The notes beneath the pieces are model-generated. The model saw only the letters and a list, made by a program, of their open reading frames with translations, made no database searches and had not been told where the DNA came from. DNA of 12,796 nt from Acidimicrobiia bacterium (GTDB taxonomy: Bacteria > Actinomycetota > Acidimicrobiia > Acidimicrobiales > Ilumatobacteraceae): NCBI GenBank assembly GCA_013815505.1, contig JACDGA010000023.1:1-12796 (forward strand). Reading direction: 5' to 3'. This document shows, in pieces, positions 1-8,784 of the stretch. How positions within the stretch are numbered: position 1 is the first letter of the stretch; each line of letters starts with the position of its first letter. The position numbers were made by a program, and so were the translations under genes.

Positions 1-974
1 GGGAGCGGGTCGTCGAACTCGCGCGGCGATGCAGTGAAGTCGATGCTGGTCTCGCTTTGGCTTTCGGTGAACGAGTAGTCGCCCGTCGACGCGATCGCCC
101 GACGGAACCGTTTCAACACCTCTCGGGATGCGAGCTCGCTGGCGAAGCTGTACGCGATGCGGTCGAACGAGCTGTCGAACTCACCGAAGTCGCGTGAGAT
201 CGAGAACTCCCGGATGACGTGGGGACCCTCGGGTACCAGCATGCTGGCGACGCCGAACTCGTCGACCACCTGACGCGCCGTACGTGGGTCGCTCGGGCCG
301 GTGTCGCCGCCCTCGCGCGCGTCGACGTCGACGGGGATGAGCGCCGGGCTGGCTGGGTCATTCTGCGGGGGAGAGGTCGGCACCGACGTATTCGTGATCA
401 CCGTCGCCGACGTGATCTCAGGTGTCGTGGCCGTGGTGGTCGCTGTCGTGGGATCCGTCGGCGCAGGGTCGGTGGGTGGGCTCGGCAGGGTGAAGTCGGT
501 GCTCGAGTCGGTGGTGGAGTCCGTGGTCGTGGGGTCGGTGGGATCGGGGTCGGTGGGGTCCGTCGGATCGGGGTCGGTCGGATCGGGGTCGGTCGGATCC
601 GGGTCGGTCGGATCGGGGTCGGTCGGATCGGGGTCGACGTCGAGGTCGAGGTCACACCCGAGTCCGTCGACCGCCTGCTCGATGTCGTCCACGTCGGCGC
701 TCTCGACGGCATCGTCCATGTCGTCGACGTCGAGGCGCTCGGCGATCTCGTCGCGATCGGTGAGCCGGTCGAGCTCGTCGTTTGCGAGGTCGCGATCGCC
801 GACCGAGACCGCCTCGAGCAGGCGTTCCACGTTGCGACACGCGCGACCGAGTCCGCTGGGTCCATCGTCGTCGCCGCCACCACAGGCAGTGACGCCGACC
901 AGCAGGGCGGCGAGACCCGCGGCGAGGCGTCGGCGGCGGCTCGCCGGCGGAGACGCAGTGCGAGCGGTGCTCAT
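1..974 (-). CDS. Lipoprotein with acidic N-domain, TDPDP-repeat linker and unknown C-terminal domain (3' end outside window)
   Basis: Predicted surface lipoprotein of unknown function. The frame is open from ATG at 974 to the window edge (at least 324 residues), so the C-terminus is missing. An Arg-rich n-region (R13-R16) and hydrophobic stretch lead to a good lipobox, V-T-A-C with Cys31. Residues about 43-112 form an acidic domain with C46 and C107, clearly similar to the domain of the upstream gene product. Next comes a TDPDP tandem repeat (about residues 114-145) and a Ser/Thr/Pro/Asp-rich stretch, which looks like an extended cell-wall spacer. A more ordinary globular segment follows, with motifs such as RQVVDEFGV and SSFDRIAYSFASEL. 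The start is fixed by an ATGA overlap with the upstream stop codon, implying translational coupling. I do not recognise the C-terminal domain. Being a lipoprotein is likely; any binding role is not known. Confidence 0.8.
   Translation of the reverse strand, partial: MSTARTASPPASRRRRLAAGLAALLVGVTACGGGDDDGPSGLGRACRNVERLLEAVSVGDRDLANDELDRLTDRDEIAERLDVDDMDDAVESADVDDIEQAVDGLGCDLDLDVDPDPTDPDPTDPDPTDPDPTDPDPTDPTDPDPTDPTTTDSTTDSSTDFTLPSPPTDPAPTDPTTATTTATTPEITSATVITNTSVPTSPPQNDPASPALIPVDVDAREGGDTGPSDPRTARQVVDEFGVASMLVPEGPHVIREFSISRDFGEFDSSFDRIAYSFASELASREVLKRFRRAIASTGDYSFTESQSETSIDFTASPREFDDPL
542..635 (-). repeat. 15-bp in-frame tandem repeat encoding TDPDP units
   Basis: On the plus strand the unit GATCGGGGTCGGTCG occurs at 566-580, 581-595, 596-610 (one mismatch) and 611-625, with a partial copy at 626-635. 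A related unit lies at 542-556. On the coding strand it encodes Asp-Pro-Asp-Pro-Thr units. Near-identity at the DNA level points to recent slippage expansion or contraction, so copy number may vary between strains. The encoded stretch is a stiff acidic linker in the lipoprotein gene. Confidence 0.9.
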
Positions 975-1306
975 GTGTCGATCTCGATCTCGCATTCGTC
1001 GACGGACTGGAACTCGACGATCACGTCGTCGGCCACGCCTTGGTCGAGGTCGCCATCGGTGAGCGACTCGATGGCGTCGACGTCGAGGTCGGAATCGGCA
1101 ATGCCCGGCAGTTCGGCGAGGTTCTCGATCTCGCGGCCGACGTCACCATGATCGCCGTCGACGACGGCGGTGACGAGGCGACGTCCGAGCTGGCAGGCGC
1201 GCCCGCTGTCGAAGTCGCTGTCGCGCTCTTCGGAGCAGGCAAGGGGCAGCATCGACCCGACGAGCACGGCGGCCGCGACGGCAGGTCGTGACGGCGGGGG
1301 CGGCAT
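971..1306 (-). CDS. Small acidic lipoprotein-like secreted protein, paralogue of the downstream lipoprotein
   Basis: A 111-residue predicted exported protein of unknown function. The ATG at 1306 is preferred over upstream in-frame starts because AAGGAG (plus-strand 1317-1322) lies 10 bases before it and the N-terminus then reads as a signal peptide: a short n-region with R7, a hydrophobic core at 9-20, and L-P-L-A-C with C24. The lipobox is imperfect because Pro sits at -3 and Leu at -4, so plain secretion is an alternative. The mature part is strongly acidic, with GRAC (C38) and a C-terminal C-E-I-E-I-D motif (C105). It aligns with residues about 43-112 of the downstream product, including GRAC, RL..AV..GD, an LDVD core and a C-[ED]-[IL]-[ED]-[IL]-D end. 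The two Cys could form a disulfide. Its TGA overlaps the next gene's ATG. The gap to the SWIM gene upstream is 106 bp, with no promoter I can defend. Confidence 0.8.
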   Translation of the reverse strand: MPPPPSRPAVAAAVLVGSMLPLACSEERDSDFDSGRACQLGRRLVTAVVDGDHGDVGREIENLAELPGIADSDLDVDAIESLTDGDLDQGVADDVIVEFQSVDECEIEIDT

Positions 1307-1412
1307 GGCGGTGGGACTCCTTGGTGCGGTGCAAGCGGCGTGGCCGTGGTGGTCGAGCGGGTGGGGGACACCTGGATGTGACGTGGACGATCGACGCGGT
1401 GTTCGCGCGGCG

Positions 1413-2084
1413 TCAGCCTGACACATCCAACTCGGTCTCGCGCGGGCAGCGCTCGCCCCGCAGCACGTCGAGCGCGAGTGTCAGCGCACGATCGAGATCA
1501 CCGGGGAGCGTTGCGCCAGGAAGTGGCTCGAGATCGGGGATCTCTGGCACGACGGCGCCGTCGGGCACGCGCAAGATGGCGTCGAGTGCGTCGATCGTGA
1601 CGGCACGAGACAGCGCTGCGTCGGCATCCACAGGCGCTGGCGCCGGCGGGGCTGCGGGCTCGGTGATGGTGGACGCTGCATCGTCGCCACCGGCGCGAGG
1701 ACGCCGCCAGCGCACCAGCAGATCGGGGTCGTGGGCGACCTCGCCGGCGAGCATGATCAGTGCGGCCACGGCGTGCTTGCACAGCAGCCATGCGGCTTCG
1801 GGCTCGTCGGGACACGTGCAGCGGGCGTCGACCTCGCCGCGGGCGGGCGGTCCGTCTCCCGGCGCGACGCGCACCGTGACCTCGTAGGGCTGTGCACGTG
1901 ATCCCAGCACCGTGGCCGTGACCTCGCCGGCGTGGACGTCGAGTGACAGCACGGCATCGGTGGCTGCGTACTCACGGCCGCGGGCGACGCGCTCGGGCGT
2001 GGACAGCTCGGACGTGACCGCTCGCAGCCGTGCAGCCATGAACTGTCCCGGCAGGTCGCGACCGAAGATCCGCCCGGGCTTCAC
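1413..2084 (-). CDS. SWIM zinc-finger protein paired with SNF2 ATPase
   Basis: A 223-residue protein with a SWIM zinc finger: C89-x-C91-x10-C102-x-H104, the CxC...CxH signature of the family, which is thought to bind DNA or protein. The preceding residues (about 30-88) form the usual beta-rich lead-in, with the ERVARGREYA and VTATVLGS segments. After the finger come a hydrophobic helix (AVAALIML), an Ala/Pro-rich linker around 130-155 and a C-terminal helical part without a recognised domain. The start is GTG at 2084, whose GTGA overlaps the stop of the SNF2 gene, so the two are very probably translated in a coupled way. SWIM genes beside SNF2 helicases are a known actinobacterial arrangement; Rv2102 next to helZ of M. 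tuberculosis is, from memory, the same layout. A shared complex with the ATPase is inference. Confidence 0.88.
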   Translation of the reverse strand: MKPGRIFGRDLPGQFMAARLRAVTSELSTPERVARGREYAATDAVLSLDVHAGEVTATVLGSRAQPYEVTVRVAPGDGPPARGEVDARCTCPDEPEAAWLLCKHAVAALIMLAGEVAHDPDLLVRWRRPRAGGDDAASTITEPAAPPAPAPVDADAALSRAVTIDALDAILRVPDGAVVPEIPDLEPLPGATLPGDLDRALTLALDVLRGERCPRETELDVSG

Positions 2085-5053
2085 GGTCGGTCACCGTTGG
2101 GGTCGAATCGCACGAGCCGGGCCAGTTCGGCGGTGGTCATCTCGGAGATCCATCCGTCGCCGTGTCCCACTGCGGCGTCGGCGACGGCGCGCTTGTCGTT
2201 GATGACCGTGGCGATGCGCTCTTCCACGGTGCCCTCGGTGACGAGTTTGTGCACCATGACGGTGCGGCGTTGCCCGATGCGCCATGCACGGTCGGTGGCC
2301 TGGTTCTCGACGGCAGGGTTCCACCAGCGGTCGTAGTGGACGACGTGTGACGCCGCCGTGAGGTTGAGCCCCGTGCCCCCGGCGCGCAGCGAGATGAGCA
2401 GGACGCGATCGGCGCCCGACTGGAACCGATCCACCATGTCGGCGCGAGCTGCGACGCTGACCGAACCTTGCAGGAACGGCACGGCCTGGCCGGTCTGCTC
2501 GCGCAGGTGTTGCGCAAGCAGCACGCCCATCGCCGTGTACTGCGTGAACACGAGCGCCTGTCCGTCGACGTCGAGGATGTGGCCGAGCAACTGGTCGAGC
2601 CGGTTGAGCTTGCCGCTGCGCTGCGCAAGGCGTGAGCCGTCGGCGAGGGCATGCGCCGGGTGGTTGCAGACCTGCTTGAGGCGAGTGATGGCGGCGAGCA
2701 CGATGCCGCGCCGTCGCATGCCGGTTTCGCGGTCGGCATCGACGAGCAGCTCGTCGACGACCTGGCGGTACATCACGGCCTGCTCGTCGGTGAGCGTCGC
2801 CCATGCGACCTTCTCGATCTTGTCGGGGAGGTCGGGGACGAGGCTGCGATCGGACTTCGTGCGGCGCAGGACGAGCGGGCGGGTCAGCGCCCGGAGGCGG
2901 CTCGCCGCGAGGCGATCGTCGTGGCGCTCGATCGGGTTGGCGAACTCCTCGCGGAAACGACGCTTGGATCCGAGGAGCCCAGGGTTCACGGCGTCGAGCA
3001 CGGCCCAGAGATCGGTGAGCCGGTTCTCGACGGGTGTTCCGGTGAGGGCGATCTTCTGGCCGGCGACGAGGGCGCGAACGCTGCGGGCGGCGATGGTGGA
3101 CGAGTTCTTCACCGCCTGCGCCTCGTCGAGCACGACCGTGCCCCATTGCACCGCGCGCAGGGTGTCGAGGTCGCGCGTGAGCACGCCGTAGGTCGTGATG
3201 ACGACATCGTCGTCGGTGATGGAGAACAGCGAGGCTTGCTCGGCGCGCTCACGCACGGCGCCGTGATGGATCCGGGTCTGCAGCGACGGGGCGAACCGGG
3301 CGCACTCCTGTTGCCAGTTGCGCACGACGCTGAGCGGACACACGACGAGGTGCGGTCCCGGCTTGCCGGCGAGGTGGGCGATGGTGGTGGCCGTCTTGCC
3401 GAGACCCATGTCGTCGGCGAGGCATCCGCCGACGCCGATGTCGGCGAGGAGGCGCAGCCACGAAAGCCCGCGCGACTGGTACGGCCGCAGCGTGCCGACG
3501 AACGACTCGGGCGCGACGGCCTCGCTGAGCTGATCGTCGCCGAGCCCCGACAGCAGTTCCATCGCCCAACCCTGTGTGGCTTCGAGCGAGATCGGCGTGG
3601 AATCCGGCGTGGCGGTGGCGCCGCCGGCGATGCCGTCGCCGACGGACTCGGCGGCGAGCGCCAGCAGGCCGGCGGGGTCGACGCGGCGTCTCGTCTCGCG
3701 CAGCGTGTGCAGTCGGGTGGTGGCCGCCTGCACGGTGTCGGGGTCGAGCCGGATCCACCGGCCGCCCTGGTGCATCAGTCGTGCGCCTGCGGCGGCTGCT
3801 CGCGCGAGGCTGGCGTCGTCGAGCGTGTGGGAGCCCTCTCCGTCGTCGACGACGAGCGACCACTCGATGACCGCTTGGCGACCGAGCCGGCCCCTCGACG
3901 GACCCTCACCGTCGGACTCGGCGTCGTCGACCACGGCGTGCAGGCGCGGCGTGCCGTGCACCAGGCGTTCGGGGCCGATGAGTTCGATGTCGAGTCGTGC
4001 GAGGCGTCGTGCGGCGCGATCGAGGAAGGCCGGCACCTCGCCGACCTCGAGCGGGATCTCGTCGGGTTCGGGCTCGCCCGACCACGACGCGAGCTGCGCC
4101 AGCTCGTCGGCCAGCAGGTGTGCGGCGGTCCTGGCGACCTCGGCGAGGACCGAGAGGTGATCGGGCCGGCCGGCGAGGTCGACCGCGAGCGGCGTCGCCT
4201 GCCACACGTCGGCGGCGTTGCACCAGCGTCCGGGATCGTCGTCGTCGACGAGTTGCAGCTGCACCCACCAGGGCTCGGTGGGGTCGTCGGGCGGATCGAG
4301 CCGGAGTCGGGCGACGGCAACCGGCAGGCCGTCGACGCGACGACGGGCACGGTGCAGCGCGACGTCGAGGCGACGCACCTCGGTGGCGGGGTGGCGGCCG
4401 ATGCGGGGATCGGCGGCTGCGAGTGCCCGGGCGACACCGTGGTGCAGGCGCGCCGTCGGGTCGGCGCCGGGTGGCGGCGGCGCGAAGCCTGACTCGGCCA
4501 GCTGCTGGCGAGCCATCGCGTCGACGAGCTGGCCCAACGCGTCGCCCGTGACGTCAGGTTCGCCACGGTGGCAGACGAGCGGCGCAGCCGCGTGCAGTGC
4601 GTCGACCGTGTGGCTCACCCCGTCGAGCATCGGCGTCCAGCGCGCGGCGACGCGACCCCGCTCGGTGACGATGCTCGGCAGCACCCGACCGGCGGCCACG
4701 AGCTTTGCTGCGAGGACCGCGAGCTGGCCGAACCAGATGACCGAATCGGACTTCGCCGCGTCGCGGTCGGCGAGGGCGGCGCCGATCCAGCCGGCCACGT
4801 CGGGCGCGTCGATGCGGATGGACGACACGGTGAGCGTGCCGTGGGGTTCGACGGGCACGGACAGGCGGACGACGGCGTTGGCGCGGCTGCCGTCGCTGCG
4901 GATGGGCCGCTCGACGTCGGGGACGTGGCGTCCGATCGTGCGCAGCAACCAACCGGCCGGTGCGGGGCGCTCGCCGTCCCAACCCCAGACGTGCAGCCCG
5001 CGGTCGCGCCACGTGGCGTGGCACACGAAGGCGGTGGTGGCGGTCGACGGCAT
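2081..5053 (-). CDS. SNF2/SWI2-family DNA-dependent ATPase (HelZ/HepA-like)
   Basis: A 990-residue superfamily-2 translocase, expected to remodel protein-DNA complexes in the cytoplasm using ATP. The C-terminal half carries the full SNF2 motif set: a Q-motif-like LRPYQSRGLSWL, Walker A DDMGLGKT (K553), Walker B DEAQ (643-646), motif III LTGTPVENRL, motif IV VFTQY, motif V SLRAGGTGLNLT, and motif VI QATDRAWRIGQ (918-928). The roughly 500-residue N-terminal half is weakly conserved and probably holds the SNF2-associated bacterial domain. The length fits actinobacterial HelZ (about 1000). ATG at 5053 was chosen because farther upstream the frame runs into intergenic DNA and then antisense to the HODM gene, where the translation is Arg/Pro junk. 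No clear Shine-Dalgarno is present, but a TACGGT box sits 8 bases upstream, suggesting a nearly leaderless mRNA. An adjacent in-frame TTG at 5056 is possible. It is coupled to the SWIM gene. Confidence 0.93.
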   Translation of the reverse strand: MPSTATTAFVCHATWRDRGLHVWGWDGERPAPAGWLLRTIGRHVPDVERPIRSDGSRANAVVRLSVPVEPHGTLTVSSIRIDAPDVAGWIGAALADRDAAKSDSVIWFGQLAVLAAKLVAAGRVLPSIVTERGRVAARWTPMLDGVSHTVDALHAAAPLVCHRGEPDVTGDALGQLVDAMARQQLAESGFAPPPPGADPTARLHHGVARALAAADPRIGRHPATEVRRLDVALHRARRRVDGLPVAVARLRLDPPDDPTEPWWVQLQLVDDDDPGRWCNAADVWQATPLAVDLAGRPDHLSVLAEVARTAAHLLADELAQLASWSGEPEPDEIPLEVGEVPAFLDRAARRLARLDIELIGPERLVHGTPRLHAVVDDAESDGEGPSRGRLGRQAVIEWSLVVDDGEGSHTLDDASLARAAAAGARLMHQGGRWIRLDPDTVQAATTRLHTLRETRRRVDPAGLLALAAESVGDGIAGGATATPDSTPISLEATQGWAMELLSGLGDDQLSEAVAPESFVGTLRPYQSRGLSWLRLLADIGVGGCLADDMGLGKTATTIAHLAGKPGPHLVVCPLSVVRNWQQECARFAPSLQTRIHHGAVRERAEQASLFSITDDDVVITTYGVLTRDLDTLRAVQWGTVVLDEAQAVKNSSTIAARSVRALVAGQKIALTGTPVENRLTDLWAVLDAVNPGLLGSKRRFREEFANPIERHDDRLAASRLRALTRPLVLRRTKSDRSLVPDLPDKIEKVAWATLTDEQAVMYRQVVDELLVDADRETGMRRRGIVLAAITRLKQVCNHPAHALADGSRLAQRSGKLNRLDQLLGHILDVDGQALVFTQYTAMGVLLAQHLREQTGQAVPFLQGSVSVAARADMVDRFQSGADRVLLISLRAGGTGLNLTAASHVVHYDRWWNPAVENQATDRAWRIGQRRTVMVHKLVTEGTVEERIATVINDKRAVADAAVGHGDGWISEMTTAELARLVRFDPNGDRP

Positions 5054-5061
5054 CAATGGCG

Positions 5062-5067
5062 ACCGTA
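5062..5067 (-). promoter_or_regulatory. Candidate -10 box for the SNF2-SWIM operon
   Basis: On the minus strand TACGGT (TANNNT) ends 8 bases before the ATG at 5053, a spacing that would place transcription start at or next to the start codon. No convincing -35 is visible. The lack of a Shine-Dalgarno supports a leaderless or very short leader, but this remains inference. Confidence 0.4.
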
Positions 5068-5121
5068 CCGAGGGGGTGTGACACGACCGCGGATGACCCC
5101 CCTGTTGCCTCGCAACCCAGC

Positions 5122-5205
5122 CCCACCACCGTCTGGGCGGGATCTCTCCCATTCGACGGTCTGGGCGGGTTTGCTTCCAACTGTTGCCACGAATCCCGCC
5201 CAGAC
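5122..5205 (+). repeat. 84-bp intergenic repeat element, copy A
   Basis: This stretch matches the reverse complement of 8701-8784 at 70 of 84 positions with no gap (my hand count). It begins CCCACCACC, then has three copies of a TCTGGGCGGG arm: direct at 5131-5143, direct at 5159-5169, and inverted at 5193-5205. The outer arms GTCTGGGCGGGAT / ATCCCGCCCAGAC are perfect 13-bp inverted repeats, and the middle arm can pair with the right arm instead over 11 bp. It lies between the divergent SNF2 and HODM promoters. There is no ORF and no evident target-site duplication. It may be a REP/MITE-like element or a regulatory site. Confidence 0.85.
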
Positions 5206-5241
5206 CGCGCCGGCGGCGCCGAAGGCGGGCTGCCGGCGTCG

Positions 5242-5247
5242 TACGCT
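5242..5247 (+). promoter_or_regulatory. Candidate -10 box for the HODM-like gene (leaderless)
   Basis: TACGCT (TANNNT) ends 7 bases before the GTG at 5255, the spacing expected if transcription starts on the start codon. The region before GTG has no Shine-Dalgarno, which fits a leaderless transcript. The -35 region is not recognisable. Confidence 0.45.
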
Positions 5248-5254
5248 CGATCGA

Positions 5255-6145
5255 GTGACCGTTGCGAGCTCGCCGCAGCAGCCGTACCGCCCGTTCGTCG
5301 GTGGGACGTTCCGGTGGCGACTCGGGCTGCGACCGCTCGATCTCGCCCAGTGGATCGAGGTCGGCGACGACCATGGCACGATCCTCGCCGAGAAGGCCCG
5401 GCTCGCCGCCGCACACCACGACACCGTGTTCGGCGCGATCGACGGCATCGAACCCGAAGCGACTGAGGTGCTCGACACGCTGCTCGAACACCTGCTCGCC
5501 CACTTCCCGAACTGGTACGCCGTCGACGGCGACACCGTCGTCGCAGCGGGGCAACGCATGTCGCGGGCCGAGTTGCACCAGCTCGACCTCGCCGGTCGCC
5601 TCGTCGACGAGGACATCGCCCTGCTCGTCGATCGGCCCGGTGGTCTCGTGTTCGGAGGCGGCTCGATCTGCTTCCCGAACCGCTGGGACCTGCGTTCCAA
5701 GCTCGGCAAGTCGCTCGCCGGCGTCCACGAGCCGGTGCCTGGGCTCAACGAGCAGCTCGGCGAGCCGATCGATGCCGTGTTCGCTCGGCTCACGCCGGAG
5801 CGCTCGTTCTGGCGCCTCGGCTGGACCGTGCTCGACAGCCCCGAGCGCTACCAGCCCGTCGACGGCACGGCGCCGCCCGGACTCGGCGCCGGCGACCCGG
5901 CCAACCTCCACCTGCGCGTCGAGCGCGAGACGATCCGCCGGCTGCCGACCACGGGTGTGGTGGTGTTCACGATCCGCACGTACCTCACACCGCTGACATC
6001 GCTTGCTGGCGACACCGACGACGCGATGCGGCTTGCCGCTGCGCTCGGAGAGCTGCCCGACGACGTCGCCGAGTACAAGTCGCTCTCGCACGGCTGGGGC
6101 GGGTCGGCGGCGGGTTGGCTGTCGGCACACGTCGCCGAACTCTGA
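5255..6145 (+). CDS. HODM/DUF3445-family heme-dependent oxidative N-demethylase-like protein
   Basis: A 296-residue protein of the PF11927 (DUF3445, HODM) family. Characterised relatives are heme-PAS oxidases that demethylate secondary or tertiary amines; the substrate here is unknown. Family hallmarks visible are the N-terminal Y-R-P-F start, HFPNWYAV (83-90), the central block CFPNRWDLRSKLGKSLAGVH (139-158) followed by EPVPG, the FWRLGW motif (185-190), and LRVERETIRRLP (220-231) followed by a VVFTIRTYL strand. The length matches the family. GTG at 5255 is chosen because the recognisable family N-terminus follows at once and a TANNNT box precedes it at leaderless spacing; the frame stays open upstream, but there it is antisense to the SNF2 gene. 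No ferredoxin, reductase or small subunit lies nearby, so electrons must come from elsewhere. ClpB follows after 68 bp but has its own control region, so an operon is doubtful. Confidence 0.88.
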   Translation: MTVASSPQQPYRPFVGGTFRWRLGLRPLDLAQWIEVGDDHGTILAEKARLAAAHHDTVFGAIDGIEPEATEVLDTLLEHLLAHFPNWYAVDGDTVVAAGQRMSRAELHQLDLAGRLVDEDIALLVDRPGGLVFGGGSICFPNRWDLRSKLGKSLAGVHEPVPGLNEQLGEPIDAVFARLTPERSFWRLGWTVLDSPERYQPVDGTAPPGLGAGDPANLHLRVERETIRRLPTTGVVVFTIRTYLTPLTSLAGDTDDAMRLAAALGELPDDVAEYKSLSHGWGGSAAGWLSAHVAEL

Positions 6146-6166
6146 CGATCCGGACGCCATCCCGAA

Positions 6167-6187
6167 CTTGATACACTTGCACTCAAG
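6167..6187 (+). promoter_or_regulatory. HAIR-type operator (HspR binding site) of clpB
   Basis: The site reads CTTGATA-N7-ACTCAAG. The known actinobacterial HAIR consensus is CTTGAGT-N7-ACTCAAG, so the right half is exact, the left half has two mismatches, and the spacing is correct. HspR, the heat-shock repressor acting with DnaK, represses clpB and dnaK operons through this site in Streptomyces and mycobacteria. The position just before clpB and over a -10-like TACACT supports a direct repression role. Confidence 0.8.
6172..6177 (+). promoter_or_regulatory. Candidate -10 box of the clpB promoter inside the operator
   Basis: TACACT (TANNNT) lies inside the HAIR site, which would put transcription start around 6184 and leave a leader of about 30 bases with AGGAG at 6198-6202, 11 bases before the ATG. 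Repressor binding here would block polymerase. An alternative reading uses TTGATA (6168-6173) as -35 with TTTGCT (6191-6196) as -10, which also overlaps the operator. Confidence 0.45.
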
Positions 6188-6213
6188 ATTTTTGCTCAGG
6201 AGAACGCAACCAC

Positions 6214-8700
<2,487 letters not shown>

Positions 8701-8784
8701 GTCTGGGCGGGATTGGTTCCAGCAGTTGGAACGGATCCCGCCCAGAACGTGAGATGGGAGGAATCCCGCCCAGACGGTGGTGGG
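8701..8784 (-). repeat. 84-bp intergenic repeat element, copy B (inverted relative to copy A)
   Basis: The reverse complement of this stretch matches 5122-5205 at 70 of 84 positions without gaps. Outer arms at 8701-8713 and 8763-8775 are a perfect 13-bp inverted repeat, and a third arm lies at 8735-8746. Similarity stops exactly at both ends: the left end abuts the clpB stop codon and the right end abuts the stop of the convergent WYL gene. No ORF, transposase or target-site duplication is seen. Confidence 0.85.
8702..8746 (+). terminator. Strong hairpin at the convergent clpB / WYL gene junction
   Basis: TCTGGGCGGGAT (8702-8713) pairs perfectly over 12 bp with 8735-8746. Inside it GTTCCA (8716-8721) pairs with TGGAAC (8727-8732) across a 5-base loop, leaving only a 2x2 internal loop. 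It starts one base after the clpB stop. No U-run follows, so a classic intrinsic terminator is not shown; U-less hairpin termination or 3'-end protection is possible. It is part of repeat copy B. Confidence 0.5.

Noticed and set aside
219..1151. Plus-strand frame with VGRIRVGRIGV repeats
   Set aside because: These repeats are the reverse reading of the TDPDP-coding tandem repeat; the minus strand has export signals, a lipobox and an ATGA overlap.
2651..4492. 613-codon open frame on the plus strand
   Set aside because: It is antisense to the SNF2 gene, has no ribosome site, and shows the compositional signature of a shadow frame.
1413..5053. SNF2 ATPase plus partner as a defence system (for example DISARM-like)
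   Set aside because: No methylase, phospholipase D, nuclease or other defence gene is present, and SWIM-SNF2 pairs are ordinary chromosomal genes in actinomycetes.
5131..5205. Repeat copies as transposon ends or a MITE with target-site duplication
   Set aside because: Inverted ends exist, but I see no direct duplication flanking either copy and no transposase in the window; the mobile-element label is not supported, only the repeat itself.
4568..5254. N-terminal extension of the HODM-like gene upstream of 5255
   Set aside because: The frame stays open only because it is antisense to the SNF2 coding region. The family N-terminus begins right after GTG 5255.
8747..8784. Classic intrinsic terminator after clpB
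   Set aside because: The hairpin is strong but is followed by a purine-rich stretch rather than a run of T, so only a U-less hairpin can be proposed.
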